Shown here piece after piece: positions 8,142 through 17,300 of a DNA stretch of 43,680 nt. A program made the translations under genes and the position numbers. The stretch spans positions 1 to 43,680 of the forward strand of contig CADBBP010000109.1 of NCBI GenBank assembly GCA_902792855.1, read 5' to 3'. Each line of letters starts with the position of its first letter. Within the stretch, counting starts at the first letter, position 1. Source of the DNA: an uncultured Prevotellaceae bacterium (GTDB lineage: Bacteria; Bacteroidota; Bacteroidia; Bacteroidales; Bacteroidaceae). A model generated the notes under the pieces. That model was given only the letters and a program-made list of their open reading frames with translations. It had not been told where the DNA came from and did not search any database.

Positions 8142-9512
8142 ATGAAGAAAACGACACTGACCCTCATCGCCGGCCTGTTGGCCAGCCTGTCGCTTGTGAC
8201 GACAGCCCAAAACATGGAAGACTACGAAATCATTTTCACCGATGAGGGCAACAACCGCCAGGTCATCGATGTGCCCACCGGCATGGCGATGTACATGGAG
8301 TTGGACAGCCTGCTGTCCTGCTATCACAACCAAAACTACTTGGACATTGACGATGACTGCGAGGCGACGAGCGAGAGTCCCTATTACACCCACGAGGAGG
8401 TGGCCGAACGCCTTAGCCGCATGCCCTGCACCATCGCCATGACCTACAACCCCATCGTGCAGCAATTCATCGACCGATACGTGAACCGCATGCGCAACTC
8501 TGTCAGCGTGATGCTCGGTGCGAGCAACTTCTACATTCCGATTTTCGAGCAAGCCCTGGAGTCGTATAGCGTACCCCTGGAGTTGAAATACCTCCCCGTG
8601 ATAGAGTCAGCCCTCAATCCACGAGCCGTCTCCCGTGTGGGCGCCACCGGGTTGTGGCAGTTCATGCTCGCCACCGGCAAGCAATACGGCCTGCGTGTCA
8701 ACTCCCTCGTCGATGACCGGAAAGACCCCATCCGTGCCTCCTACGCCGCCGCCCGCTACCTGCGCGACCTCTTCCGCATCTTCAACGACTGGACACTTGC
8801 CCTCGCCGCCTACAACTGCGGCCCCGAGAACGTGAACAAGGCCATCCGGCGCAGTGGCGGCAGCCGTGACTACTGGACCATCTACCCCTACCTCCCAGCA
8901 GAGACCCGTGGCTACGTCCCGGCATTCATCGCCGCCAACTATGCCATGACCTACTACTGCGACCACAACATCTGTCCGATGCTGACCAACCTTCCTGAGC
9001 ACACGGACACCGTCGTGGTGAACAAGAACGTTTCGTTCTCCACGCTGACAAAATTCTGCGACATCGACATCAATCTCCTGCGCGAGCTCAACCCCCAATA
9101 CCGCCGCGACTTGGTTAACGGCTTGACAGAGCCCTCCACCATCCGCATGCCCCTGACCGCCATCAACCGTTTCGTGGAGCAGCAAGACACCATCCTGGCC
9201 TACGATGCCCTGCACCACAACAGCCGCACATACGCAGCCAGCGACGAGAGTCAATCGACGACGAAGAGCTACTCACGGAGTTACTCTCGGAGCTACTCCC
9301 ACCGCTCTTACAACAGCAATTCGCAAAAGAATTACGCCAACGCCGGGCGATACAGCAGCAATTCGCAGAAATCCTATACCAACAACGGGCAATACAACTC
9401 GTATAAGAGTGCCTCCAGCACCTCGCGCTATGGTCGCAGCAGCCGAAGCAGCTCTTATGGCAGTCGAAGCAACTCTTACGGCAGCCGAAGCAAAAAAGGC
9501 CGTCGCGGTTGA
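8142..9512 (+). CDS. MltD-like lytic murein transglycosylase with LysM-like region and Ser/Tyr/Arg-rich tail
   Basis: 456 residues from the ATG at 8142, chosen because it opens a clean signal peptide (MKKTTLTLIAGLLASLSLV...TAQ) and follows an AAAGGAAAG stretch. The SLT/GH23 domain spans about 105-290: YLPVIESALNP contains the catalytic Glu (E155), then GATGLWQFM and LALAAYNCGPENV, in the order of MltD. Residues about 290-350 (NKNVSFSTLTKFCDIDINLLRELNP) look like one LysM peptidoglycan-binding repeat. The last 90 residues are low-complexity Ser/Tyr/Asn/Arg ending in basic KKGRRG. Such enzymes cleave the MurNAc-GlcNAc bond to 1,6-anhydro ends in the periplasm. The tail is unusual and may bind cell wall or nucleic acid (inference). 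Confidence 0.92.
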   Translation: MKKTTLTLIAGLLASLSLVTTAQNMEDYEIIFTDEGNNRQVIDVPTGMAMYMELDSLLSCYHNQNYLDIDDDCEATSESPYYTHEEVAERLSRMPCTIAMTYNPIVQQFIDRYVNRMRNSVSVMLGASNFYIPIFEQALESYSVPLELKYLPVIESALNPRAVSRVGATGLWQFMLATGKQYGLRVNSLVDDRKDPIRASYAAARYLRDLFRIFNDWTLALAAYNCGPENVNKAIRRSGGSRDYWTIYPYLPAETRGYVPAFIAANYAMTYYCDHNICPMLTNLPEHTDTVVVNKNVSFSTLTKFCDIDINLLRELNPQYRRDLVNGLTEPSTIRMPLTAINRFVEQQDTILAYDALHHNSRTYAASDESQSTTKSYSRSYSRSYSHRSYNSNSQKNYANAGRYSSNSQKSYTNNGQYNSYKSASSTSRYGRSSRSSSYGSRSNSYGSRSKKGRRG

Positions 9513-9548
9513 TAGATAGTGCCGTTTCGCCCACTCTCTCCCCATATA

Positions 9549-9567
9549 CGCCGGGAAAATCCCGGCG
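9549..9567 (+). other. GC-rich hairpin between the transglycosylase gene and relA/spoT
   Basis: CGCCGGGA and TCCCGGCG form an 8-base-pair stem around a three-base AAA loop in the 81-base gap before the RelA/SpoT start. No T run follows, so it is not a classical terminator; it may separate or stabilise transcripts. Confidence 0.4.
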
Positions 9568-9593
9568 CGCTGTCACCCTAAGAAAGCAAGCCT

Positions 9594-11081
9594 ATGGATG
9601 AGAACCTCCAATCCCTGAAAGACGCCGAGCGTGAAGCCGCCGACAACGCGATGGTGAACGCCGCCTACGAGCAACTGCTCGCAAGCTACCTCTCCTCGCC
9701 CCACCGCAAGAAGGTGGACATCATCAACAAGGCGTTTAATTTCGCCCGTCAGGCCCACAAGGGCGTCCGCCGCCTCTCTGGCGAGCCCTATATCATGCAC
9801 CCCATCTCCGTGGCACTGATTGCCTCCGCCGAGATGGGCCTGGGCTCCACGAGCATCTGCTCCGCCCTTCTTCACGACGTAGTGGAGGACACTGACTACA
9901 CCGTGGAGGACATCGAGACCATCTTTGGTTCCAAGGTGGCGCAAATCGTCGATGGCCTGACGAAGATTTCCGGCGGCATCTTTGGCGACCAAGCATCGGC
10001 TCAGGCGGAGAATTTCAAGAAACTGCTGCTGACGATGAGCGACGACATTCGCGTGATCCTCATCAAGATCTGCGACCGTCTGCACAACATGCGCACCCTG
10101 AGCAGCCAACCAGCCAACAAGCAGTACAAGATAGCCGGAGAGACCTTATATATATATGCCCCCCTTGCCAACCGTCTTGGGCTTAACAAGATCAAGAACG
10201 AGTTGGAGAACCTCAGCTTCAGCTACGAGCACCCGATGGAATACGAGAGCATCCGCACGAAGCTGGCCAATACGGAGGAGAAGCGCAACATCCTCTTCGA
10301 GCAGTTCACCGCCCCCATCCGTGCCGCCTTGGACAAGATGGGCATGCGCTACGTGATTCACGCCCGCGTGAAGACCCCCTATTCCATCTGGTCGAAGATG
10401 CAGAACAAGCATGTGATGTTCGACGAGATATACGACATCCTCGCCGTTCGCATCATCTTCACCCCCGAGAGCCGAGAGACGGAGATAGACGAGTGCTTCA
10501 AGATTTACGTGGCCATCAACAAGCTCTACAAGTCGCACCCCGACCGCGTGCGCGACTGGGCCAACCACCCGAAGGCCAACGGCTACCAAGCGCTGCACGT
10601 CACCCTGATGTCGCAAACCGGCCAGTGGATAGAGGTGCAAATCCGCTCTGAGCGCATGAACGAGATAGCGGAGCAAGGCTTCGCCGCCCACTGGAAATAC
10701 AAGGAGGGTGAAGTAGGCGAAGACACGGAGCTCAACGACTGGCTCCACACCATCAAGGAAATCCTCGACGACCCACAGCCGGACGCCATGGACTTCCTCG
10801 ACACCATCAAGCTCAACCTCTTCGCCTCTGAAATCTTCGTCTTCACCCCCAAGGGTGAAATCCGCACCATGCCTGCCGGGTGCACAGCCCTCGACTTCGC
10901 CTTCCAAATCCACACCTTCGTGGGAAGCCACTGCATCGGTGCCAAGGTGAATCACAAGTTGGTGCCGCTAAGCCACCGCCTTCAGAGTGGCGACCAGGTG
11001 GAGATACTCACCTCGAAGGCGCAGCATGTCAACTGCGGCAGCAGATGCGCGAAGTGCAGAAAAGCGGCGAAGACATGCTGA
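9594..11081 (+). CDS. RelA/SpoT homolog, N-terminal HD-synthetase-TGS part (frame broken at the end)
   Basis: 495 residues of a bifunctional (p)ppGpp synthetase/hydrolase. The hydrolase part has HPISVA and ALLHDVVEDTDYT (H94, D95); the synthetase part has YSIWSKMQNK, EIYDILAVRIIF and HPKANGYQALHVTLMS; the TGS domain runs from SEIFVFTPKGEIRTM to GDQVEILTSK. Homology ends at residue 480 (QHVN, 11031-11033). The last 15 residues (CGSRCAKCRKAAKTC) are out of frame, and the correct frame resumes at 11033 with LRQQMREVQK. The linker that normally follows TGS, a PEW...TxKAR-type segment of about 19 residues, is absent. If real, the cell makes a catalytic half without its C-terminal regulatory domains; otherwise it is an assembly deletion. 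Confidence 0.9.
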   Translation: MDENLQSLKDAEREAADNAMVNAAYEQLLASYLSSPHRKKVDIINKAFNFARQAHKGVRRLSGEPYIMHPISVALIASAEMGLGSTSICSALLHDVVEDTDYTVEDIETIFGSKVAQIVDGLTKISGGIFGDQASAQAENFKKLLLTMSDDIRVILIKICDRLHNMRTLSSQPANKQYKIAGETLYIYAPLANRLGLNKIKNELENLSFSYEHPMEYESIRTKLANTEEKRNILFEQFTAPIRAALDKMGMRYVIHARVKTPYSIWSKMQNKHVMFDEIYDILAVRIIFTPESRETEIDECFKIYVAINKLYKSHPDRVRDWANHPKANGYQALHVTLMSQTGQWIEVQIRSERMNEIAEQGFAAHWKYKEGEVGEDTELNDWLHTIKEILDDPQPDAMDFLDTIKLNLFASEIFVFTPKGEIRTMPAGCTALDFAFQIHTFVGSHCIGAKVNHKLVPLSHRLQSGDQVEILTSKAQHVNCGSRCAKCRKAAKTC

Positions 11082-11818
11082 GAACCTTCCTCGAGCAGCA
11101 CGACATGGAGATGAGCACGAGCACCATCAACCGCCTTTGCAGCATCCACGACATCAAGAAGCCCGACCAACTGTTCCATGCCATCGGCAACAAGACCATC
11201 ATCTTGGGCGACAAGGACGTGGACGAGCTGCTGGGCCGCAACTCCTCAGACAAGAAAGGCTGGCGCAAATACGTGCCCTTCTTTGGAACGGGCAAGCAGG
11301 CCGAAACTCCCTCTTCCGAAGAAGACGACACCCAGCCCCGCCTCATCGTGGTAGGCAAGGACTTCAACAAGAAAAAGCCGTTCTTTGTGGACGACGACAA
11401 CCTGCCCCGCCTGATTTTCGCCACCTGCTGCAATCCCATCCCCGGCGACGATGCCCTGGGCTTCATCGACAACAAAAACCACATAGAGCTTCACCGCCGC
11501 GAATGCTCCGTAGCCAACCGTTTGAAGTCGAGTTTTGGCAACCGCATCATCGACGTGAAATGGAACACGCACAGACGCGTGCAATTTGACGCCACCATCC
11601 AGTTGGGAGGCATCGACCGCATCGGCCTCCTCAATGAGGTGACCGGCGTGCTCTCCCAACAACTCAACATAAACATCCAGAAAATCACCATCACCACGAA
11701 GGACGGCGTCTTCGACGGCACCATCGAGTTGAAGGTGTATGAACGCAAGGATGTGAGAATCATCATCGACGCCTTGAAAAGCATCAAGGACCTCGAGGAA
11801 ATCAAAGAAATCAAATAA
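11033..11818 (+). pseudogene. RelA/SpoT homolog, C-terminal regulatory part (out of frame with the N-terminal part)
   Basis: 261 residues continuing the RelA/SpoT protein in another frame: a helical segment (LRQQMREVQKSGEDMLRTFL), the cysteine-containing domain (CCNPIPGDDALGFID...HRREC) and an ACT/RRM domain (IDRIGLLNEVTGVLSQQLNINIQ...). These are the parts that normally contact the ribosome and control the enzyme. An ATG at 11075 lies one base before the N-terminal frame's TGA (ATGCTGA, 11075-11081), so reinitiation could in principle produce this half separately. It ends 11 bases before the pectinesterase gene. Adding both halves and the missing linker gives about 760 residues, reasonable for a Bacteroidales Rel protein. 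Confidence 0.85.
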
Positions 11819-11829
11819 ATACCCCCACC

Positions 11830-12804
11830 ATGCGCACCACCATGCTCACCCTCGCCCTCGTATTCATGGGCACCCTGTCGGCCTTCAGCGCCAACAAGTA
11901 TGACAACCCCGACACGCTGTTTGTAGCCCGCGACGGCACCGGTGAATTTCGCAACGTAGGCGACGCGGTGGAGGTATGCCGTGCCTTCATGGATTATCAC
12001 AAGGTGATTTTCGTGAAGAAAGGTGTTTACAAGGAGAAACTGATCATCCCCTCATGGTTGGACAACATCGAAATTGTGGGAGAGGACGTGGAGACGACCA
12101 TCATCACGTTTGACGACCACGCCAACGTGCGGCAGGAGGGTACGGAGCGTGCCATGGGCACCTTCCGCACCTATACGTTGAAGATAGAGGGCAATGGCAT
12201 CGTGCTGAAAAACATCACCATAGAGAACAACTCCGCTCGCCTGGGCCAGGCCGTGGCCCTACACACCGAGGGCGACCGCCTGCAGTTCATTGGTTGCCGG
12301 TTCTTAGGACATCAGGACACCATCTATACCGGCAAGGGCGGCACACGCCTCCTTTTCCGCGACTGCTACATCGAGGGTACCACCGACTTCATCTTCGGTC
12401 CCTCCACCGTATGGTTTGAAGGCTGCACCATCAAGAGCAAGGCCAACTCCTACGTCACGGCGGCCTCCACGCCTGAAGGTGTGGCATTCGGCTATGTGTT
12501 CAACCGCTGCCGCCTCATAGCCGACGAAGGCGTGGACAAGGTTTACCTGGGCCGCCCCTGGCGTCCCTTCGCCCACACGCTCTTCATGCATTGCGAACTT
12601 GGTGGACACATCCGTCCCGAGGGATGGCACAACTGGGGAAAGACGTCCAACGAAGAAACCACGCGTTACGAGGAATACGAGAACAGCGGCCCTGGCGCCA
12701 CCAAGGAGCAACGCGCTCCCTGGAGCCGTCAACTCACCAAGAAGGAGGCACAGGGTGTCACCATGGAGCGTGTCTTCAGCATCAACAGCACGTGGAAGCC
12801 GTGA
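11830..12804 (+). CDS. Secreted pectin methylesterase (CE8)
   Basis: 324 residues with a signal peptide (MRTTMLTLALVFMGTLSAFSA). It is a right-handed beta-helix esterase that removes methyl groups from homogalacturonan. All active-site motifs are present: GQAVAL (Q140), LGHQDTIY with the acid/base D163, GTTDFIFG with the nucleophile D186, and LGRPWRP with R242 and W244. The length fits a single CE8 domain without accessory modules. It sits 11 bases behind the RelA/SpoT gene and 20 bases from the end of the convergent nuclease, not in a pectin locus, so its placement at the end of a housekeeping block is unusual. Confidence 0.95.
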   Translation: MRTTMLTLALVFMGTLSAFSANKYDNPDTLFVARDGTGEFRNVGDAVEVCRAFMDYHKVIFVKKGVYKEKLIIPSWLDNIEIVGEDVETTIITFDDHANVRQEGTERAMGTFRTYTLKIEGNGIVLKNITIENNSARLGQAVALHTEGDRLQFIGCRFLGHQDTIYTGKGGTRLLFRDCYIEGTTDFIFGPSTVWFEGCTIKSKANSYVTAASTPEGVAFGYVFNRCRLIADEGVDKVYLGRPWRPFAHTLFMHCELGGHIRPEGWHNWGKTSNEETTRYEEYENSGPGATKEQRAPWSRQLTKKEAQGVTMERVFSINSTWKP

Positions 12805-12824
12805 GGATTTGATGCCAGAAAGCA

Positions 12825-13672
12825 TCACTCTGCAAAATCACGGCTGTTTTTCACCTTCTCCGCCACCTTTTTCGGCAGATTTGGGAAAAACGTCATACCC
12901 GTGATGCGCTCCACCTCCTTGATGCTGTTCACATGGAAATCCTTTTTCTGGTTTCCCTCCGTATTGCGGCAGACATACCCCATCCCCTTGGGATGGGCAT
13001 TGTCCAAACAGACGATTACCTTGAAAAAGCCTCTGGCACCACAATACCATTCGCGCCTATGGTCTCATGCTTCTGACGGAGGAGTATGGGGCCACAAACG
13101 ATATAGAGGTCGCCATACCGTTTTGCCCACTGTCGGCATGACCGCTCAATCTCGTTCCACACCCCACTGTTCAGATTGGCGTGCTGTGGACAGCAGTTCG
13201 TCAAGAGGAAAGACTCATACATCGCCTCGGCGTCCCATCTGTTGTCTCCTGCCGGACACAGATGACCGTGGGTCCATCCACTCCCTTTGAAATCATTCCT
13301 CGTCGCCCGTGGTGCGGGCACGTCAGTATCTTCATGCCACGCATTCCCGGGGCGTTTCACATTTCCGTCGGTATGTTCCGCCGTCAGATGCCAGGCCACC
13401 CAATTTGGAATCTTATAATCTTTGTTGTAAGAAACAATGTAACTCTTCCGATACAGTATCTGCTCTGAGACCCCTTTCAGCGGAAGCGGGATGTCGATTC
13501 TTGGAGCCCCCCTTTTCGGAATTGTTGTCCCAGAACCCCTCGACACACCACTCGCATCGAAGAAACCAACGTTTTCACCTTCATGGTTCTTCGACTGGAT
13601 GCTGCAAGTAACAAGGCTGACAAGCCCGATGCACAGCAATAGGACTATAAAAAGAACTGTTTTCTTCATCAT
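12825..13672 (-). pseudogene. Secreted DNA/RNA non-specific endonuclease, frameshifted
   Basis: Starting at 13672 (MMKKTVLFIVLLLCIGLV...) the frame encodes 218 residues and stops at 13016; the rest of the family (CLDNAHPKGMGYVC...) continues in another frame to the stop at 12825. Restoring one A in the run at 13024-13028 (plus strand) rejoins them as EAFFKVIVCLDNAHP, giving about 282 residues. The NUC1/His-Me-finger core is seen in GSGWTHGHLCPAGDN and LTNCCPQHANLNSGVWNEIE, with the catalytic His in HGH. The N-terminus is a lipoprotein-like signal (LVTC, imperfect lipobox, C23). Such enzymes degrade extracellular nucleic acid. The base loss is either a real inactivation or a homopolymer error; the tail lost is beyond the catalytic motif but holds conserved strands. 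Confidence 0.85.
13024..13028 (+). other. Short A run where the nuclease reading frame breaks
   Basis: Five A residues on the plus strand (T on the coding strand, GCTTTTTCAAGG). Six would keep the nuclease in frame. The run is too short for typical phase variation. Confidence 0.6.
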
Positions 13673-13676
13673 TCTG

Positions 13677-13708
13677 CAAAAATACAACAAAGCGAGCGAA
13701 AACGCAAA
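13677..13708 (-). promoter_or_regulatory. Full Bacteroidota-type promoter of the nuclease gene
   Basis: On the minus strand TTTG (13708-13705), exactly 20 bases, then TATTTTTG (13684-13677) match both halves of the TTTG-N19-21-TAnnTTTG consensus. The -7 element ends only four bases before the first ATG (13672), so the transcript would be almost leaderless, or translation starts at the second Met (13669). Confidence 0.65.
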
Positions 13709-13992
13709 TTTGGGAACAAAGAAAACAAAAAAGAGCCACATCTCATTATGATAACGACCATGATGGAACGCAACAATTCAGTCATTCCTAATACAAAGAA
13801 ACCATTATTGCTGTAGTGACTGATTTTTTAGCATCATAATACCATAAGGTATGGTGTTATTGTTTAGGATTAGTGATATGAGGATAGCTTTGTAACTTGA
13901 TGAGAACAAGAAGAATAAAAACCGCTACACGCTGATAAAAAAATATAAAACGAATAAAAAAGGTTGTCTGCAAATAACCTGAAACGCTGCAC

Positions 13993-14043
13993 GCTTGATA
14001 AAACGCCCAAGGGCGGGAAAAAAAAGAAATAAAAACATTCTTG
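13993..14043 (-). repeat. 51-base dispersed repeat, copy A
   Basis: It begins GCTTGATAAAACGCCCAAGG, contains CGCCCAAGGGCGGG followed by eight A, and ends AAAACATTCTTG. An inverted copy lies at 20377-20426 and is identical except for seven instead of eight A. A further ten or so bases outside (CTGAAACGCT) are also similar. The two copies flank the susC-susD genes. Confidence 0.85.
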
Positions 14044-14150
14044 CCATAAGTGAAGATAAAGGGTGAATATTGACCTTCGTCAGGAAAAAGAACTGAGGTT
14101 ACCATAGAGTGCCACGCTTGTTAAAATTATAAAAATTAGATTAATTTTCT

Positions 14151-14158
14151 TAAATTTG
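14151..14158 (+). promoter_or_regulatory. -7 promoter element of susC-susD
   Basis: TAAATTTG matches TAnnTTTG and lies about 170 bases upstream of the susC ATG. No TTTG at the right distance is seen, so it may need an activator or be a chance match in AT-rich DNA. Confidence 0.4.
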
Positions 14159-14327
14159 AGAATACAAGTATAAAAGAGTGTGGAAAAATGATTAATTTTG
14201 AAGCCCGAAAGCAAACTACCACAAACTTGATGAAATAACAAGGAATATCAAAAGAGGTATAGCGGTATGAGATCCGCACCAAGACATAAAACCTATATAT
14301 CATAAGTTATAACTAAAACAAACGTTT

Positions 14328-17300
14328 ATGTATCTACCAATCAAGAGGGTCTTTATGACCTTATGCATGAGCTTGTTATGCGTTTTGGTCTTCGGACAGA
14401 AAACGATAACCGGCACAGTGAAAGATGCTACCGGCGAGCCTCTGATAGGCGCCACCATCTCGAAAGGCGGAAGCGACGGCGTCATCACCGACATCGACGG
14501 CAACTTCTCCCTATCCGGTGTTGACAACAACACCACGCTCACAGTGAGCTACATCGGCTACCAGACAAAGTCGGTGAAAGTGGGCAACCAGTCCAACTTG
14601 GACATCGTCCTTGAGAGCAACGACAAGTCTCTTGACGAAGTGGTGGTGGTGGGTTACGGCACGATGCGCCGTCGCGACCTCACCGGCGCCGTGGCCTCCG
14701 TGACCGGCGAGAAACTCGCCGCCAACCCCGTTTCCACCGTGGCAGAGGCCCTTCAAGGCCAGTTGCCTGGTGTGAATGTCATCTCACAGGACGGCCGTCC
14801 CGGCGGCTCCACCTCCATCCGCGTGCGTGGTGGTGGCTCCATCACCCAGTCCAATGAGCCATTGTACGTGGTTGACGGTGTCCAGGTGTCGAGCATCGAT
14901 GACATCCCAGCCGACAACATTGAGAGCATCGACGTGCTGAAAGACGCAGCAAGTACCGCCATTTACGGTGCAGCCGGTGCCAACGGTGTCATCCTCATCA
15001 CAACGAAAGGCGGCAAGGAGGGCAAAGTGACGGTGAAGTACAACATGTACTACCAGGTGAAGAAAAACCCCGACAACCTCGAAACAATGAGTGCCTACGA
15101 CCATGTCCTCCACCAGTGGAGCTACGCCAGCGCCCTTGGCAGCACCTACGCCAACAACGTGGCCAAGTTCTACGGTCTGGGCAGTGCCTATGGCAACCAC
15201 ATCAACGAGTACAAGAACCAGGATGCTCACAACTGGATGGACGACGTGATGCGCACGGGCGACGTGTGGAACCACGACGTGTCCATCAACGGCGGCACTG
15301 AGCACACGAAAATCTACGGTGGTGTGAGCTACCTCCACGACAAGGGCATCCTCATCAACTCCGGTTTCCGTCGCTGGTCTGGCAATTTCAAGCTGACCCA
15401 AGACATCACAAAGAACCTCACTTGGAACCTCGACGCCCGTTACGCCGAGATGGAATTCAAGGGCAGCCAATATGGCTATGCCACACAAGCCTACACCTTC
15501 AATCCCATCGACAAACCCCTCGGCACCGGCGACCCCGCCGACCTGGGAATGGGCAGTTCGAGCGCAGAAGCACAATACAACCCTGTGAATGTGCTCAACG
15601 ATTATGAGAACATCCGCAGCCGCAACCGTATCGGCGTGAACAACGCCCTGACATGGAAAGTCATCAAGGGTCTCACCGCCAAGACGGAGCTCTTCCTGAG
15701 CCGCAACTGGAGCAAGCAGAAGAACTGGCAAGGCGGCACCACCAACGGCCAAAGCTACAACCTGGCCAAGCTCCAAGATGGCGAGGGCTACAACACCCGC
15801 TGGGACACCACGCTGAGCTACGACGTGCAAGGCCTGGGCGAAGACCACAAGCTCAACGTCATGGTGGGCAACGAGTTGAAGTCAAGCAAGTCATCATACG
15901 AGTACATCCAAGGCACGGGCTACCCATTGGAGTGGGACATGGCCCGCGTGTTTGCCAACATCCAGTCGTCTAACGCCGAGGTAGCCGGCGACGAGGTCTA
16001 TAGCAACGTTGGCGAGCCGGCACACAACCTCTCCTGGTTCGGCCGTGCCAACTACTCGCTCTACGACCGCTACATGCTCACGTTCACCTTCCGTGCCGAC
16101 GGTTCGTCGAAATTTGCAGAAGGGAACCGCTGGGGATACTTCCCCGCAGCCGCAGCCGCCTGGCGCCTGAGCGACGAGCCCTTTATGGAAAACACCCGCA
16201 ACTGGCTTGACAACTTGAAGATCCGCCTCTCATACGGTACGTCGGGCAACGACGGCATCGACGGCACCCTTTTCAAGACCACCTGGGGCACCGGCACCAC
16301 AACCATCAACGGCAAGACGGTGAACACCTACAAGCCCGGCGTATGCCTTGGCAACCCCGACTTGAAATGGGAGACCACCACTTCACGCAACTTCGGTATC
16401 GACTTCGGCTTCGCCCGTCGCGTGCGTGGTAGCATCGAGTTCTACTGGAACACCACGAAAGACGTCCTCATGCGCGTGCCCTGCGACCCGAGCACCGGTT
16501 TCTCCTACCAATACCAAAACATCGGCCAGACCTCCAACAAGGGTGTGGAGCTTTCTTTGGCATACGACATCGTAAGGTCCAAGGATTTCAACTTGAACTT
16601 TGCCGGAACGCTGAACTACAACCACAACAACGTGGACAAGCTGATGGATGGCGTGATAGCCAGCGCCCACACCAACTGGGGCTCATCCATGCGCATCCCC
16701 AACTATGATTACTTTGTGACCGAGGACGAGCCTATTGGTTTGATCCAGGGCTTCAAGAGCGTCGGCTACTACACCGTTGACGATTTCAACGTGGCCAACG
16801 GCGTGTGGACGCTGAAAGACGGCGTGCCCGACTGCGAGGTAGGCAACTACGTTGGCGGCAGCTACTACAACATCCCCACCAACCAGAAGGCATTCCCCGG
16901 CATGGCCAAATTCGAGGACACCGACAAGGACGGCAAGATCACCACTGACGACGCCACCATCGTGGGCCGCGCCCGTGCCGAGTTGACCGGCGGTTTCAAC
17001 CTCAACGGCAACTACAAGAACTTCGACTTCGCCCTCAACTTCACCTATCAGATTGGCGGCGACGTTTACAACGCCAACGTGATGCACTCGATGATGGGCA
17101 ACAAGGACACCGCCCTTGGTCAAGGCCGTTTGGCTGAACTGGGCAAGACCTGGCGTATGTTCGACGTGGATGCCAGCGGCGAGTTGGTGGCCGTGACCGA
17201 TCCAGCCGCCCTGACAGCCCTCAACGCCCATGCCAAATACGCCCTCCCCTACTCCGAGTACGGCATTGTCAACTCCGAGTTCATCGAGGACGCCTCCTAC

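Larger units (their letters stand above)
13742..14327. other. 586-base AT-rich gap between the nuclease and susC
   Basis: No credible gene. It contains one copy of a 51-base dispersed repeat (13993-14043), a promoter-like element (14151-14158) and a leader of about 165 bases before susC. A short minus-strand open frame at 13857-14105 owes part of its translation to the repeat and is not supported as a gene. No two-component hybrid, ECF sigma or anti-sigma gene precedes susC. Confidence 0.6.

Noticed and set aside
13016-13030. Programmed frameshifting in the nuclease
   Set aside because: The run is only five bases, no slippery heptamer or downstream structure is evident, and a single-base loss explains the break.
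13857-14105. Small open frames at 13857-14105 (minus) and 20272-20466 (plus) sharing the peptide FFSRPWAFYQA
   Set aside because: The shared peptide is produced by the 51-base dispersed repeat, not by protein homology; both frames lie in AT-rich repeat DNA.
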